Shown here piece by piece: positions 1 to 8,186 of a stretch of DNA of 41,880 nt. The position numbers and the translations under genes were made by a program. Positions within the stretch are counted from its first letter, which is position 1. Each line of letters opens with the position of its first letter. The notes under the pieces were generated by a model. It saw nothing but the letters and a program-made list of their open reading frames with translations. It was not told the origin of the DNA and did no database searches. This DNA comes from Omnitrophica bacterium GWA2_41_15 (GTDB lineage: Bacteria; Omnitrophota; Gorgyraeia; Gygaellales; UBA12090): assembly GCA_919902675.1 (NCBI GenBank), contig CAKKRH010000030.1:1-41880 (forward strand), in the 5' to 3' direction.

Positions 1-1167
1 GAAAGCCGCATTGTTACGCGCACCAAGGAATTGGAATTCGCCAATAAAGGATTAGTTGAGGCCAACTTTATGGCCACGACTCTCTTAGAGGCAATTCCCT
101 TTGTTATGGATATTGTGGATGAGCAAGGAACGGTTTTGCGGGTTAGCCCTAAATTAGAGGCGATAACCGGCAAGGGGGTTTTGGGCGGGAAGTGCTGGGA
201 GTTTTACCGGGATAATAAAAGGCAGTGCCTGGATTGCCCCTTAAGAAAGGAAATAAGAATAGGCCAGACTGCCTTTATGGAAACCAGCGGAGTATTCGGG
301 GGCAGGATATTCAGCGTCAGCCATACCGGAATGATTTATCAGGGGAAGAAGGCGGTCTTGGAAATCTTCCAGGATATTACCGAAAGAAAGCAGTCTGAGG
401 AAGAACTGATAAAGGCCCACGAGGAGCTTAAGTCTGCCCAGGCGCAATTAGTTCAATCAGCCAAGATGGCCTCGGTAGGCCAGCTGGCCGGAGGGGTGGC
501 CCATGAGATCAATAACCCCTTGACCGGGGTATTAAATAATGTCCAGCTGATCAAAATGGAGCTGGCGGATAAAGTTGATTTTAAAATAGATGATTTTAAG
601 GAGCTTTTGGATATTATTGAAGAATCGGCTCAGCGCTGTGCCAAGATAACCCGTTCCCTGTTGGAGTTTTCCCGCTCTCCCAAGGAAACTCTGGCTCCGG
701 TCTCTTTGAATGAGGCAGTGGAAAAGGTGGCGGCCTTAATCAGCCATGAGTTAAAATTGCAGAATATCATAATTGAAAAACAGCTTGAGCCGGATTTACC
801 CCCGGCTTCGGGAAATTTTCAGCTTCTTCAGCAGTGTATTTTTGACATCATCACCAATGCCCGCTGGGCTATCCGCAAAAAATCCGAAAACGCCGGCGGG
901 GTAATCACCATTAAGACTCATTATGACGACCATCTGGGAAAAACGGTGAATATCTCGATTTCGGATACCGGCGTAGGCATTGCCCAGGAAAACTTAGGCA
1001 AGATTTTTGAGCCGTTTTTTACCACTAAACCGGTTGGCGAGGGCACCGGCCTGGGATTATCCATTGTCTATAACATCATCAAGGAGCACAACGGAATAGT
1101 TACCGTGGAAAGCGAGCCCGGCCAGGGAGCGGTATTTAAAATCTCCCTGCCGGCGATAATTATATAG
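1..1167 (+). CDS. PAS-domain sensor histidine kinase, 5' end outside window
   Basis: The reading frame is open from base 1, so the N-terminus lies upstream; 388 residues are visible. They start with a charged, coiled-coil-like segment, followed by a PAS domain (about residues 25-130). The PAS carries three cysteines in the segment CWEFYRDNKRQCLDCP. A second coiled coil leads into a HisKA domain with the H-box VAHEINNPL (phospho-accepting His near visible residue 168). A HATPase_c domain follows, with the N-box ITNARWAI, the G1 box DTGVGI and the G2 box GEGTGLGLS. The protein should autophosphorylate and pass phosphate to a receiver, probably one encoded just downstream. No membrane segment is visible in this part. 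The kinase core closely resembles that of the next gene, which points to a tandem duplication. The signal sensed is unknown. The visible start-like TTG at 31 is internal and is not a real start. Confidence 0.93.
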   Translation, partial: ESRIVTRTKELEFANKGLVEANFMATTLLEAIPFVMDIVDEQGTVLRVSPKLEAITGKGVLGGKCWEFYRDNKRQCLDCPLRKEIRIGQTAFMETSGVFGGRIFSVSHTGMIYQGKKAVLEIFQDITERKQSEEELIKAHEELKSAQAQLVQSAKMASVGQLAGGVAHEINNPLTGVLNNVQLIKMELADKVDFKIDDFKELLDIIEESAQRCAKITRSLLEFSRSPKETLAPVSLNEAVEKVAALISHELKLQNIIIEKQLEPDLPPASGNFQLLQQCIFDIITNARWAIRKKSENAGGVITIKTHYDDHLGKTVNISISDTGVGIAQENLGKIFEPFFTTKPVGEGTGLGLSIVYNIIKEHNGIVTVESEPGQGAVFKISLPAIII

Positions 1168-1205
1168 CCTTGCATAAATATCGCTACATATGAACTTATA
1201 ATCCT

Positions 1206-1278
1206 GTGTCATTGCGAGGAGCGACAGCGACGAAGCAATCTTACTTTTAAGATTGCTTCGCTTCGCTCGCAATGACAC
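1206..1278. repeat. 73-nt GAGGAGC/GACGAAG palindrome
   Basis: The outer arms GTGTCATTGCGAG and CTCGCAATGACAC pair exactly, and CGAAGCAATCTTA pairs with TAAGATTGCTTCG around a short centre. Together they form a long near-perfect hairpin. The core GAGGAGC, then ACAGCGACGAAG, recurs in variant form at 13209-13236. Palindromes of this wording are familiar as dispersed intergenic repeats in many bacterial genomes; that is general recollection and was not searched. It lies between two paralogous kinase genes. It lacks a T-run, so it is not a typical terminator. Confidence 0.85.
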
Positions 1279-1300
1279 TTTAATTATGCAAAGGTATATA

Positions 1301-1398
1301 ATAACCAATAACCAATTTTCAATAATCAAAATATTTGGGTATTGGTATTTGGGTATTGGAATTTATTTGGTTATTGCATCTTGGTGGTTGGTTATTAA
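1301..1398. repeat. Heptad-periodic ATAACCA/TGGTTAT inverted repeat
   Basis: The stretch can be read as consecutive 7-nt units. It starts with ATAACCA twice, passes through AT-rich variants, then switches to the opposite strand sense with TGGGTAT, TGGTATT and TGGTTGG. The two TTGGTTATT copies at 1367-1375 and 1388-1396 are the reverse complement of the left units. It ends just before the ribosome binding site (AAGGA at 1404-1408) of the next kinase. Confidence 0.8.
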
Positions 1399-1417
1399 AT
1401 AAGAAGGAAAGAATACG

Positions 1418-3220
1418 ATGACTAAAAAAGCTGTTTCAGGCGGACTAAATACCAGGGTTTATTATTTATTTATTTTTATAACTTTTATCTTTTTCCTCTT
1501 GACCGGAGTTGTGGTTTTTGCCCGGACCAAGGCTATAATCAAGAATTTTATTTTTAATGAGCTGGGCTATTTTATTCAGAATGTTGACGCCAGGATTGAC
1601 CTTTTTATTGAGGCCAAAAAAGGCCGGGCCCTGGATTTTTGTTCCGACGGCATCATTAAAGACGGGCTTACCTATTACGATCCCGACGATAAAGACGTGG
1701 ATAAACTCCGTCAGCAGATTGATGATCATTTGGCTAAAAACAAGGTGGTGCTGGATGCCCAGCTTGAGGACACCCTTATCCTTAACCTTAAGGGAAAGGT
1801 TATTTTTTCCAATAATGAGCGGAATATTGGAAAGGATAAATCGCGAGAAGAATATTTCAGGCAGATCAGTCGTTATTTTAAAGATCAGGCGGTTTTAAAG
1901 AAACTCCGCCGCAATCCTACTTCTACAGTTTATGCCGGTGATGTCTATGTTTCTGAAGACCTGAATGCCCCGGCTTTGGCGGTTTCCAATATTATTACTG
2001 CCCGGGCTACCGGACTTCCTCTGGGGGTCCTGGTTAACCGCTACCGGCTGGATGTCCTGATAAAATCCATAGAGATACGCGAGGCCGCGATGGGAAATAC
2101 AGGCAAGTTTTACCTGATTAATAAAGACGGGCTTTTGCTTAACATACCAAAATTTTTTCCCTCCGGGAAAAAAGAAGATATAATTTTAAAAGAAAGGATA
2201 GATATTCCGGTGGCGATCACCATCTTGGAGGATTCGGTTAAAATGTTAGGCGTATACCGGGATTTCCGCGCCGAGCCGGTTCTGGGAGCGGCAATGTTGA
2301 TGAAAAGAAATAACTGGTTGATTATCGCGGAAAAAGATACCCGGGAGGCATTCGCCCCTCTTTACAGCTTAACCTGGCAGATGATTTTTATCGGCTTGGC
2401 CGCTTTAGTGGTGATTGTCGGGGTATTCTTATTTATTATCCGCCTGCATAAAAAAGTAGATGAAAAAAACCGGGAATTAGAGGATTCCCGCAATAAGATG
2501 TTTCAAAGCGGAAAGCTGGCCGCGGTGGGGCAATTGGCCAGCAGTGTGGCCCATGAGATTAACAATCCGCTTACCGGTGTTTTAAACAATGTCCAGTTGA
2601 TTAAGATGGAGATGGAGATGGGGGCGGATTTTAAGGTTACGGATTTCAAAGAGCAGTTGGATGTGATTGAGGAGTCGGCCTCCCGGTGCGTGAAAATAGC
2701 CCGCTCTTTATTGGATTTCTCCCGTGCCGCCAAGGGGACATTCCAGCCTTTTTCCCTGAATGAGGCGGTAGAGAAGACCATAACCTTAATCGGCCACGAA
2801 CTAAAATTGCGTGATGTCTCGGTAAAAAAAGAGCTGGGGGAAAATCTTCCCCGGATTCAAGGCGATACCCAGCTCATCCAGCAGGTCATCTTTGATATTG
2901 TTAATAACGCCAGATACGCCATAGAAAAAAACCCCAAAAAAGAAGCCGGGCTGATAATCTTAAAAACCCGCTATGATATGGTTAAGGATCTGGTTTTGCT
3001 TTCCATCTCTGACAACGGCACGGGAATCTCTCCGGAAAATCTGGATAAACTTTTCACCCCGTTTTTTACCACTAAGCCGGTTGGTGAGGGTACCGGATTG
3101 GGCCTGTCTTTTATCCAGGACATTGTGAAGAGGCATAACGGTAAAGTTTCAGTGGAAAGCGAATTAGGCAAAGGAACGACTTTTCATATTTCTTTTCCGG
3201 TGATAAAGGAGAATAAATGA
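1418..3220 (+). CDS. Membrane sensor histidine kinase with Cache-like extracytoplasmic domain
   Basis: A 600-residue kinase. A transmembrane helix at about 15-35 and a second at about 321-342 enclose some 285 extracytoplasmic residues. The segment GNTGKFYLINKDGLLL (about 226-241) is typical of double-Cache ligand-binding domains. After a coiled coil come HisKA (H-box VAHEINNPL, His379), the N-box VNNARYAI, the G1 box DNGTGI and the G2 box GEGTGLGLS. The catalytic half is about 60% identical by eye to the preceding kinase, including a shared stretch beginning NPLTGVLNNVQLIKME, so the two are duplicates with different sensors. The ATG is preceded by AAGGA 9 nt away. The stop overlaps the next start (ATGA), so its likely partner is the receiver-PilZ protein. 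The ligand cannot be told from sequence. Confidence 0.95.
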   Translation: MTKKAVSGGLNTRVYYLFIFITFIFFLLTGVVVFARTKAIIKNFIFNELGYFIQNVDARIDLFIEAKKGRALDFCSDGIIKDGLTYYDPDDKDVDKLRQQIDDHLAKNKVVLDAQLEDTLILNLKGKVIFSNNERNIGKDKSREEYFRQISRYFKDQAVLKKLRRNPTSTVYAGDVYVSEDLNAPALAVSNIITARATGLPLGVLVNRYRLDVLIKSIEIREAAMGNTGKFYLINKDGLLLNIPKFFPSGKKEDIILKERIDIPVAITILEDSVKMLGVYRDFRAEPVLGAAMLMKRNNWLIIAEKDTREAFAPLYSLTWQMIFIGLAALVVIVGVFLFIIRLHKKVDEKNRELEDSRNKMFQSGKLAAVGQLASSVAHEINNPLTGVLNNVQLIKMEMEMGADFKVTDFKEQLDVIEESASRCVKIARSLLDFSRAAKGTFQPFSLNEAVEKTITLIGHELKLRDVSVKKELGENLPRIQGDTQLIQQVIFDIVNNARYAIEKNPKKEAGLIILKTRYDMVKDLVLLSISDNGTGISPENLDKLFTPFFTTKPVGEGTGLGLSFIQDIVKRHNGKVSVESELGKGTTFHISFPVIKENK

Positions 3221-3957
3221 CAGAAAAGACTAAATTGAAAGTGTTGGTAGTTGACGATGAAAAGGTGATTCGGGACTTCTTGAGCCGTTTTTTAAGCCTG
3301 CAATTGGCCCAGGTGAAGACCGCCGCCGACGGAGAAACGGCCATAGAGCTGGCCAAAACCGAGGAATTTGATTTGGTGTTTTTGGATATCCGGATGCCCA
3401 AGACCAACGGCCTGGAAACATTCGGGGAACTGAAGAAGATAACTCCGGATATAGCCTGCGTGTTTATGACCGGGTATGCCTCAGCCGAAGAGGATTTGAT
3501 TAACAAGATTAAATATGAAGGGATTATGTGCGTGCGCAAGCCCTTTGAGAATTTAAATAAGATAAAAGAGATAGTGGAGAATGTGCTTAAGGAGGCCAGC
3601 CTTGTGCCGGATAAAAAAGAGAGTGATCCTAAGGAGAAAAGGGCCTATCGGCGCTTTGATATGGTTTTAGAAGTAGACTACCGGATAAAAGGTAAGACAG
3701 GCGCTTTTAGCCATTGCCTAAGCAATAATATTTCCCTGGGAGGAATAAGGCTTTTAGCGCCTGATGAGTTTTCTCTGGGGACAAAATTGGATTTGGTTAT
3801 CAAGAGCCCGGACAATAAAAATACCTGCGCGGTTCCCGGCGAGGTGGTCTGGGTGAGAAAATCCGAGAGCAAGGCCGGCCATTACGAGGCGGGAATAAAA
3901 TTCAGCGAAATAAATATTAATCAGTTGTCCGGGCTGATGATGTCAATAACTGAATAA
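3217..3957 (+). CDS. Response regulator, receiver plus PilZ domain
   Basis: 246 residues. Residues 1-125 form a receiver domain with the acidic pocket VVDDEK, phospho-acceptor Asp57 (FDLVFLDIRMP), Thr85 (FMTGYA) and Lys108 (RKPF). After a charged linker, residues about 140-246 form a PilZ domain. It has the arginine motif around RAYRR (142-146) and the NISLGG motif (171-176), the two elements that bind cyclic di-GMP in this family. The protein therefore probably joins phosphorelay input to c-di-GMP sensing, and would act in the cytoplasm. Its start overlaps the membrane kinase stop by 4 nt, which implies translational coupling and a kinase-regulator pair. Secretion or surface behaviour would be a typical output for PilZ regulators; that is inference. 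Confidence 0.95.
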   Translation: MTEKTKLKVLVVDDEKVIRDFLSRFLSLQLAQVKTAADGETAIELAKTEEFDLVFLDIRMPKTNGLETFGELKKITPDIACVFMTGYASAEEDLINKIKYEGIMCVRKPFENLNKIKEIVENVLKEASLVPDKKESDPKEKRAYRRFDMVLEVDYRIKGKTGAFSHCLSNNISLGGIRLLAPDEFSLGTKLDLVIKSPDNKNTCAVPGEVVWVRKSESKAGHYEAGIKFSEININQLSGLMMSITE

Positions 3958-3960
3958 ACA

Positions 3961-4087
3961 CTAAATTCTAAACTCTAAATCCTAAACAAACCCAAAAGCT
4001 AAAATCCTAAATCCAAAACACATGTTTTGAGTTTTGTATTTATAGTTTTGAGTTTGTTTAGAGTTTAGAATTTCGGGTTTAGAGTTT
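3961..4087 (-). repeat. Family A heptad palindrome, copy 1 (inverted relative to copy at 32574)
   Basis: Two AT-rich arms of about 60 nt meet at AAAACACATGTTTT. Both are built of degenerate 7-nt words with AAA (left) or TTT (right) in register, such as CTAAACT, CTAAATC and TTTAGAG. The arms pair over most of their length, with one extra 7-nt unit (TCCTAAA) in the left arm. The reverse complement of this stretch matches 32574-32700 with 4 mismatches in 127 by hand alignment. The - strand is assigned only relative to that copy. Confidence 0.9.
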
Positions 4088-4115
4088 GTATTAGGGTTTC
4101 ATATGGAGACGCGAT

Positions 4116-4859
4116 ATGGCTGATACGAAAATCAAGGTTTTGGTAGTTGACGATGAAAAGATTATCCGGGATTTTTTTGCCCGGCTTTTATCTTTGCAGG
4201 GATTAGAGGTTGTTGAGGCCGAAGACGGCTATAAGGCCTCAGAACTTGCCAAGGCAGGTAAGTTTGACCTTTATTTTATTGATGTGCGCATGCCCGGATT
4301 GGACGGATTGGAAACCTTCCGCAAGGTAAGGCAGGTTCATCCTGAGGCGCTAGTTGTGATGATGACCGGTTACGCCTTGGATAATATTTTAGAGCAGGCC
4401 CAGAAGGAAGGGGCATCCGGCTCCATCCGCAAACCCTTTGCTATAGGTGAGATAAAAGGCATCGTGGAGAAGGCCTCCCGGGAAAGAAACAAGGGGGCTT
4501 CCAATATTTTAGTCATTGATGATGATCAAGCGGTGCTTAATTTCTTCGGTAATTTTTTAAAGGCCAAGGACCAGAAATACAGCCTGATAAATAATGCCCA
4601 AGGCGCTTTAGAACTTATTCAAAGAGAGAAATTTGATTTGGTCTTCTTGGATTTGGTGCTTAAGAAGGATGATGGTTTAGAGCTCTATAAAAAGATTAAG
4701 GAAGCCATGCCCCAGGCGGAGCTGGTGATAATTACCGGATATCACGATAAAGCTCGAGAAATTGAAGGCAGGCCCGATATCAGCGGTTTTCTTTATAAAC
4801 CCTTTGAGATTGAGGGGATAATCAAATATATTGAAAAAATAAAAAATGACCGAAGTTGA
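4116..4859 (+). CDS. Double-receiver response regulator (REC-REC)
   Basis: 247 residues made of two complete receiver domains and nothing else. The first (about 1-122) has VVDDEK, phospho-acceptor Asp56 in FIDVRMP, MMTGYA and RKPF. The second (about 129-245) has VIDDDQ, Asp179 in FLDLVLKKDDG, IITGYH and YKPF. With no DNA-binding or enzymatic output domain it probably works as a phosphate relay or sink, or through protein contacts. The first receiver closely resembles the receiver of the PilZ protein (both have the VVDDEKxIRDF style), which suggests common descent. The gene overlaps the next kinase by 14 nt, so the pair is probably co-translated and may function together. The start ATG at 4116 follows GGAGACGCGAT, a weak ribosome binding site. 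Confidence 0.94.
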   Translation: MADTKIKVLVVDDEKIIRDFFARLLSLQGLEVVEAEDGYKASELAKAGKFDLYFIDVRMPGLDGLETFRKVRQVHPEALVVMMTGYALDNILEQAQKEGASGSIRKPFAIGEIKGIVEKASRERNKGASNILVIDDDQAVLNFFGNFLKAKDQKYSLINNAQGALELIQREKFDLVFLDLVLKKDDGLELYKKIKEAMPQAELVIITGYHDKAREIEGRPDISGFLYKPFEIEGIIKYIEKIKNDRS

Positions 4860-6393
4860 CAGCCTTAAAGAGGAAAACCAGCGCCTGCGCGACGAGCTCA
4901 ACGACCGGATTTTTGAGCTGTCCATACTTTATGATATCTCTAACAGCATCAGCTATACCTTAAATTATGAGGATTTTATGAAGATTATGGCTGATTCCCT
5001 GAATAGGATTATTGATTACGACCTCTGCAGTTCCTTGCTTATACTCGACGGAGAAAAGGCCAGGATGATAATCCGCGCGGCCCATCCCGTAAAGAGGGAT
5101 ATCTTTGAGGAAGTTAAGAATAATGTGATCGCTTCTTTAAATTCGCTTCGGCCAAGAGCTATTTCCGGTGAGGAGATTGAGTTTGAGGTCAGGGGAGAGA
5201 TTCTGGATGATAAGAGAAGCGAAGGCGAACGGATAGTTTCTTCTTTTGACGTGCCTTTGTTTGTGCGTCAGGAGGCGGTGGGGATATTAAATGTGGCCGC
5301 GGTCAGGGACATCGCCTATTCGGATGAGGAGATAAAACTGCTTTATACCCTGGCCTCCCAGGCCTCCGCGGCTATTGAAAGGTTGCAGGCGGTATTATCC
5401 GCGGAAAAGAGCAAGATGAAGGTGATGGTGGAGAGGATGTCTGAGGGGGTGGCGATGTTTGACGAAAAAGATGAGCTGGTGATTGTCAATTCCGCCTTTA
5501 ATGAGATGACCGGAGGCGACTTAAGCCTGTTGGGTGAGCTGGATGAGATAAAGAAGCGCCGCAAACAGCCGAAGGTTCTGGATATTCATTTGGAAAAACC
5601 GTTTCCGCGGGTAATTAACAGCGAATCAGCCTGTATTGAGGACGATAATGGCCGGTATCTGGGGATAGTAATGCTCTTGAGGGATGTAAGCAAGGAGCGG
5701 GAGATTGAACAGATGAAGTCGGATTTTGTTTCGCTGGTTTCCCACGAACTGCGCACGCCCCTGGTAGCCATAAAGGGAGCGGCGGATAATCTCTTAGACG
5801 GCCTGGCGGGTGAGTTAAACGATATTCAGAAGGATTGTCTGGTTCTTTCCAAACGTAACATTGACCGCTTAAACCGGTTGATTTCCGACCTTTTGGATAT
5901 ATCCCGGATTGAAGCCGGAAAGATTCAACTTAACAAACAGCCGGCGGATGCCGCTTCTATAGTTAAGGACGTGTTGGGTTTATTTCAGGCAAGCGCGAAA
6001 GAGAAAAACATCGCTTTGGAGTCATTACTGCCTGAGGAGCTTCCCTTAGTTACGATTGATTCGGATAAGATTAATCAGGTGCTTACCAATTTAGTGGGTA
6101 ATGCCTTGAAGTTTACTCCCGCCCAGGGTAAAATAATGATCAAGGTTTTTCGCGCGGAGAACTTCTTGCGGGTAGAGGTGAGGGATACCGGAGTAGGTAT
6201 CCCTAAGCAGGATCTGGAGAAGGTTTTTGACAAATTTTATCAGGTGGACCGCAATAAGAGTTTTACCTCGGTTAAAGGTACCGGCTTGGGGCTTCCTATA
6301 TCTAAAGGCATTGTGGAAAGGCACGGAGGCAAAATCTGGGCCGAGAGCGAGGCGGGAGAGGGAAGTAAATTCATTTTCACCCTTCCTGTTTAA
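4846..6393 (+). CDS. GAF-PAS sensor histidine kinase
   Basis: 515 residues with no membrane segment, so probably cytoplasmic. A short coiled coil (1-30) precedes a GAF domain (about 35-180). A PAS-like domain follows (about 190-283, beginning MVERMSEGVAMFDEKDELVI). Then come HisKA with the H-box VSHELRTPL (His300) and HATPase_c with the N-box NLVGNALKF (near 415-423), the G1 box DTGVGIP and the G2 box KGTGLGLPISKG. This is the classic HPK1-type arrangement and differs from the NPL-type H-box of the two upstream kinases. It starts inside the end of the REC-REC gene. The neighbouring receiver at 6512 is also a candidate partner. The ligand of the GAF domain is not evident. Confidence 0.95.
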   Translation: MTEVDSLKEENQRLRDELNDRIFELSILYDISNSISYTLNYEDFMKIMADSLNRIIDYDLCSSLLILDGEKARMIIRAAHPVKRDIFEEVKNNVIASLNSLRPRAISGEEIEFEVRGEILDDKRSEGERIVSSFDVPLFVRQEAVGILNVAAVRDIAYSDEEIKLLYTLASQASAAIERLQAVLSAEKSKMKVMVERMSEGVAMFDEKDELVIVNSAFNEMTGGDLSLLGELDEIKKRRKQPKVLDIHLEKPFPRVINSESACIEDDNGRYLGIVMLLRDVSKEREIEQMKSDFVSLVSHELRTPLVAIKGAADNLLDGLAGELNDIQKDCLVLSKRNIDRLNRLISDLLDISRIEAGKIQLNKQPADAASIVKDVLGLFQASAKEKNIALESLLPEELPLVTIDSDKINQVLTNLVGNALKFTPAQGKIMIKVFRAENFLRVEVRDTGVGIPKQDLEKVFDKFYQVDRNKSFTSVKGTGLGLPISKGIVERHGGKIWAESEAGEGSKFIFTLPV

Positions 6394-6489
6394 ACTCTAA
6401 ACTCTAAACCCGAAACTCTAAACAAACTCAAATATTTAAACCTAAAATCCAAAACAAAATAAACATAGAATTTTGTGTTTTGGGTTTAC
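6394..6489. repeat. Family A heptad repeat, long left arm and short right arm
   Basis: It begins one base after the kinase stop and consists of CTAAACT-type heptads plus the AAACAAACTCAAA block shared by the family. The right arm is short (from TTTTGTGTTTTGGGTTTAC). It looks like a shortened copy of the elements at 8187 and 14314. Confidence 0.75.
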
Positions 6490-6511
6490 TTTTAATTTTA
6501 TAGGTGCTGCT

Positions 6512-6886
6512 ATGGACAAAAAGCCTAAGATTCTTTTAGTGGATGATGAGCCGGATGTTTTGAGTATGACCAAGATGCGCTTAGCCTCGGCAGGTTATGA
6601 GGTTATTACCGCTGAAGAAGGCGTTATGGCTTATAATATGGCCAAGTCCGAAGCGCCGAATTTAATTATCTTAGATGTGATGCTTCCGGGTATGGACGGA
6701 TACCATATCTGCCGGCTTTTGAAATTTGACCAGAAATACCGCGGTATTCCGATAATTATGCTTACGGCGCGGGGGCAGAAAGAAGACCAGGAATTGGGCG
6801 CCAAGGTGGGAGCGGATTGTTATATGGTCAAGCCCTTTGATCCCAAGGAGTTTTTGGATAAAATTAAAGAATTGCTAAAGATATGA
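6512..6886 (+). CDS. Single-domain response regulator (CheY-like receiver)
   Basis: 124 residues forming one receiver domain and no output domain. It has LVDDEPD at the N-terminus, phospho-acceptor Asp in IILDVMLPGMDGY, MLTARG for the conserved Thr, and VKPF for the conserved Lys. I chose ATG 6512, because it is preceded by AGGTG and matches normal receiver N-termini; an upstream in-frame start at 6473 would sit inside the repeat. It ends with an ATGA overlap with the peptidase gene, which ties the signalling cluster to the secretion cluster. It may be phosphorylated by the GAF-PAS kinase or by one of the paralogous kinases. Confidence 0.94.
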   Translation: MDKKPKILLVDDEPDVLSMTKMRLASAGYEVITAEEGVMAYNMAKSEAPNLIILDVMLPGMDGYHICRLLKFDQKYRGIPIIMLTARGQKEDQELGAKVGADCYMVKPFDPKEFLDKIKELLKI

Positions 6887-7746
6887 AGAAACCGGGAAAA
6901 CTCTGGTTTTTTAGTCTTTTGGTCCTTTTGTTTTTCGGGTCAATCAACTGCTTTGCCCAGGAGTGGCAGGAGTTAAGGGGAGACCATTTTCTGGTTTATT
7001 TTACCAAGGATGAAGGTTTCGCCAAAGATGTCTTAAATAAATCCGAGCTTTACTATAACCGGATAAGTTCGGATTTGGGCTATGCCCGTTATTCGGAATT
7101 CTGGACCTGGGATAAACGGGTGAAGATTTATATCTATCCGGATAAGGATTCTTTTTTAAAGGCTTCCGGTGAACAAAATTGGTCGGAAGGCCTAGCGGAC
7201 TACAAAAAGAAAGAGATTGTCAGCTATGCCTGGAACCAGGGTTTCCTGGAGAGCCTGCTTCCCCATGAACTGGCCCATTTGATCTTCCGGGATTTTGTCG
7301 GCTTTAAGGGAGAGGTGCCTCTCTGGCTGGATGAAGGAGTGGCCCAATGGGCGGAAGAGGCCAAAAGAAAGCATGTGAAAGAAATTTCCAGACAGCTCTA
7401 TAAAGAGGACACCCTGCTTTCGCTTTCGGATATGATGAATTTGAATATACGTAATATCAGCGATAAAGACGGAGTTCGTATCCGTTCAGCCAGGACCAAG
7501 GATAATAAAGAAGGGGTTTTGTTTTTGAGCGGGAATAATCTGGTCAATGTATTTTATGTCCAGGCGGTTTCTTTGGTGGGTTTTCTGGTGGAAAAATACG
7601 GCGGGTCAAGTTTTATTGATTTCTGCCGCCAGCTTCGGGATGGGAAAGGCCTGGAAGACGCCTTAAGTTCAGCTTACTCCGGATTAGTGGGAAGCCTCGA
7701 GGAGCTGGAAGATAAATGGAGAAGATATTTAGAGGAAGGAGGATAA
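6883..7746 (+). CDS. Exported gluzincin-type metalloprotease (peptidase MA-like)
   Basis: 287 residues. The N-terminus has a basic start and a hydrophobic core ending near NCFAQE, which reads as a cleavable signal peptide (about 1-25). The zinc site HELAH lies at residues 128-132, and a downstream glutamate in WLDEGVAQW (Glu151) fits as the third ligand, the arrangement of the gluzincin and peptidase MA families. The protein therefore probably acts in the periplasm or outside the cell as a zinc peptidase. Its start overlaps the receiver gene by 4 nt, and gspG follows 4 nt after its stop, so it is embedded in the secretion operon. It could be a secretion substrate or an assembly protease. The catalytic motif is clear; the substrate is unknown. 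Confidence 0.85.
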   Translation: MKKPGKLWFFSLLVLLFFGSINCFAQEWQELRGDHFLVYFTKDEGFAKDVLNKSELYYNRISSDLGYARYSEFWTWDKRVKIYIYPDKDSFLKASGEQNWSEGLADYKKKEIVSYAWNQGFLESLLPHELAHLIFRDFVGFKGEVPLWLDEGVAQWAEEAKRKHVKEISRQLYKEDTLLSLSDMMNLNIRNISDKDGVRIRSARTKDNKEGVLFLSGNNLVNVFYVQAVSLVGFLVEKYGGSSFIDFCRQLRDGKGLEDALSSAYSGLVGSLEELEDKWRRYLEEGG

Positions 7747-7750
7747 AGAT

Positions 7751-8152
7751 ATGAGAAGAAACGGTTTTACCCTGATTGAACTTATGCTGGTAGTCATAAT
7801 TATCGGCGCGCTGGCGGCAATGGTTGTCCCCCGTTTTGCCGGAAGGGGGGAGCAGGCGCGGGTGGGAGCGGCCAAGGCCGATATCCAGGCCAATATCGCC
7901 ACCGGCTTAAAGATGTATGAGATGGATAATGGAGGCTTCCCTACTACGGAAGAGGGTTTAGCCGCCTTGTTGGGTAAGCCATCTTCAGCTAACAACTGGA
8001 ACGGCCCTTACCTGGAAAGAAAGGCTGTTGATCCTTGGGGCCGGGAATACAAATACAAATCTCCCGGTGAACACCGGAGCGCGGATTATGATTTGTATTC
8101 TTTGGGTAAAGACGGCGCGGAAAGCGCGGACGATGTAAAGAACTGGGAATAA
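7751..8152 (+). CDS. gspG: Type II secretion major pseudopilin GspG
   Basis: 133 residues. The short basic leader MRRNG is followed by FTLIELMLVVIIIGAL, the prepilin peptidase site and hydrophobic helix, with Glu at mature position 5. The C-terminal half has the GspG pattern: a DNGGFPTTEEGL block, then VDPWGREY, and an ending YSLGKDGAESADDVKNW that matches the calcium-binding end of the family. GspG subunits polymerise into the periplasmic pseudopilus that pushes substrates through the outer membrane secretin. The length fits the family. The gene lies 4 nt after the peptidase and heads the pseudopilin run. Confidence 0.96.
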   Translation: MRRNGFTLIELMLVVIIIGALAAMVVPRFAGRGEQARVGAAKADIQANIATGLKMYEMDNGGFPTTEEGLAALLGKPSSANNWNGPYLERKAVDPWGREYKYKSPGEHRSADYDLYSLGKDGAESADDVKNWE

Positions 8153-8186
8153 TTTAAAACTCCCTAAACCCTAAATCCAAAATCCT

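Noticed and set aside
1057-1329. Minus-strand open frame across the kinase end and palindrome
   Set aside because: It is a shadow of the kinase gene and the inverted repeat, without protein features.
3217-3957. Receiver with a DNA-binding output domain
   Set aside because: The C-terminal part has the PilZ arginine and NISLGG motifs and no helix-turn-helix pattern.
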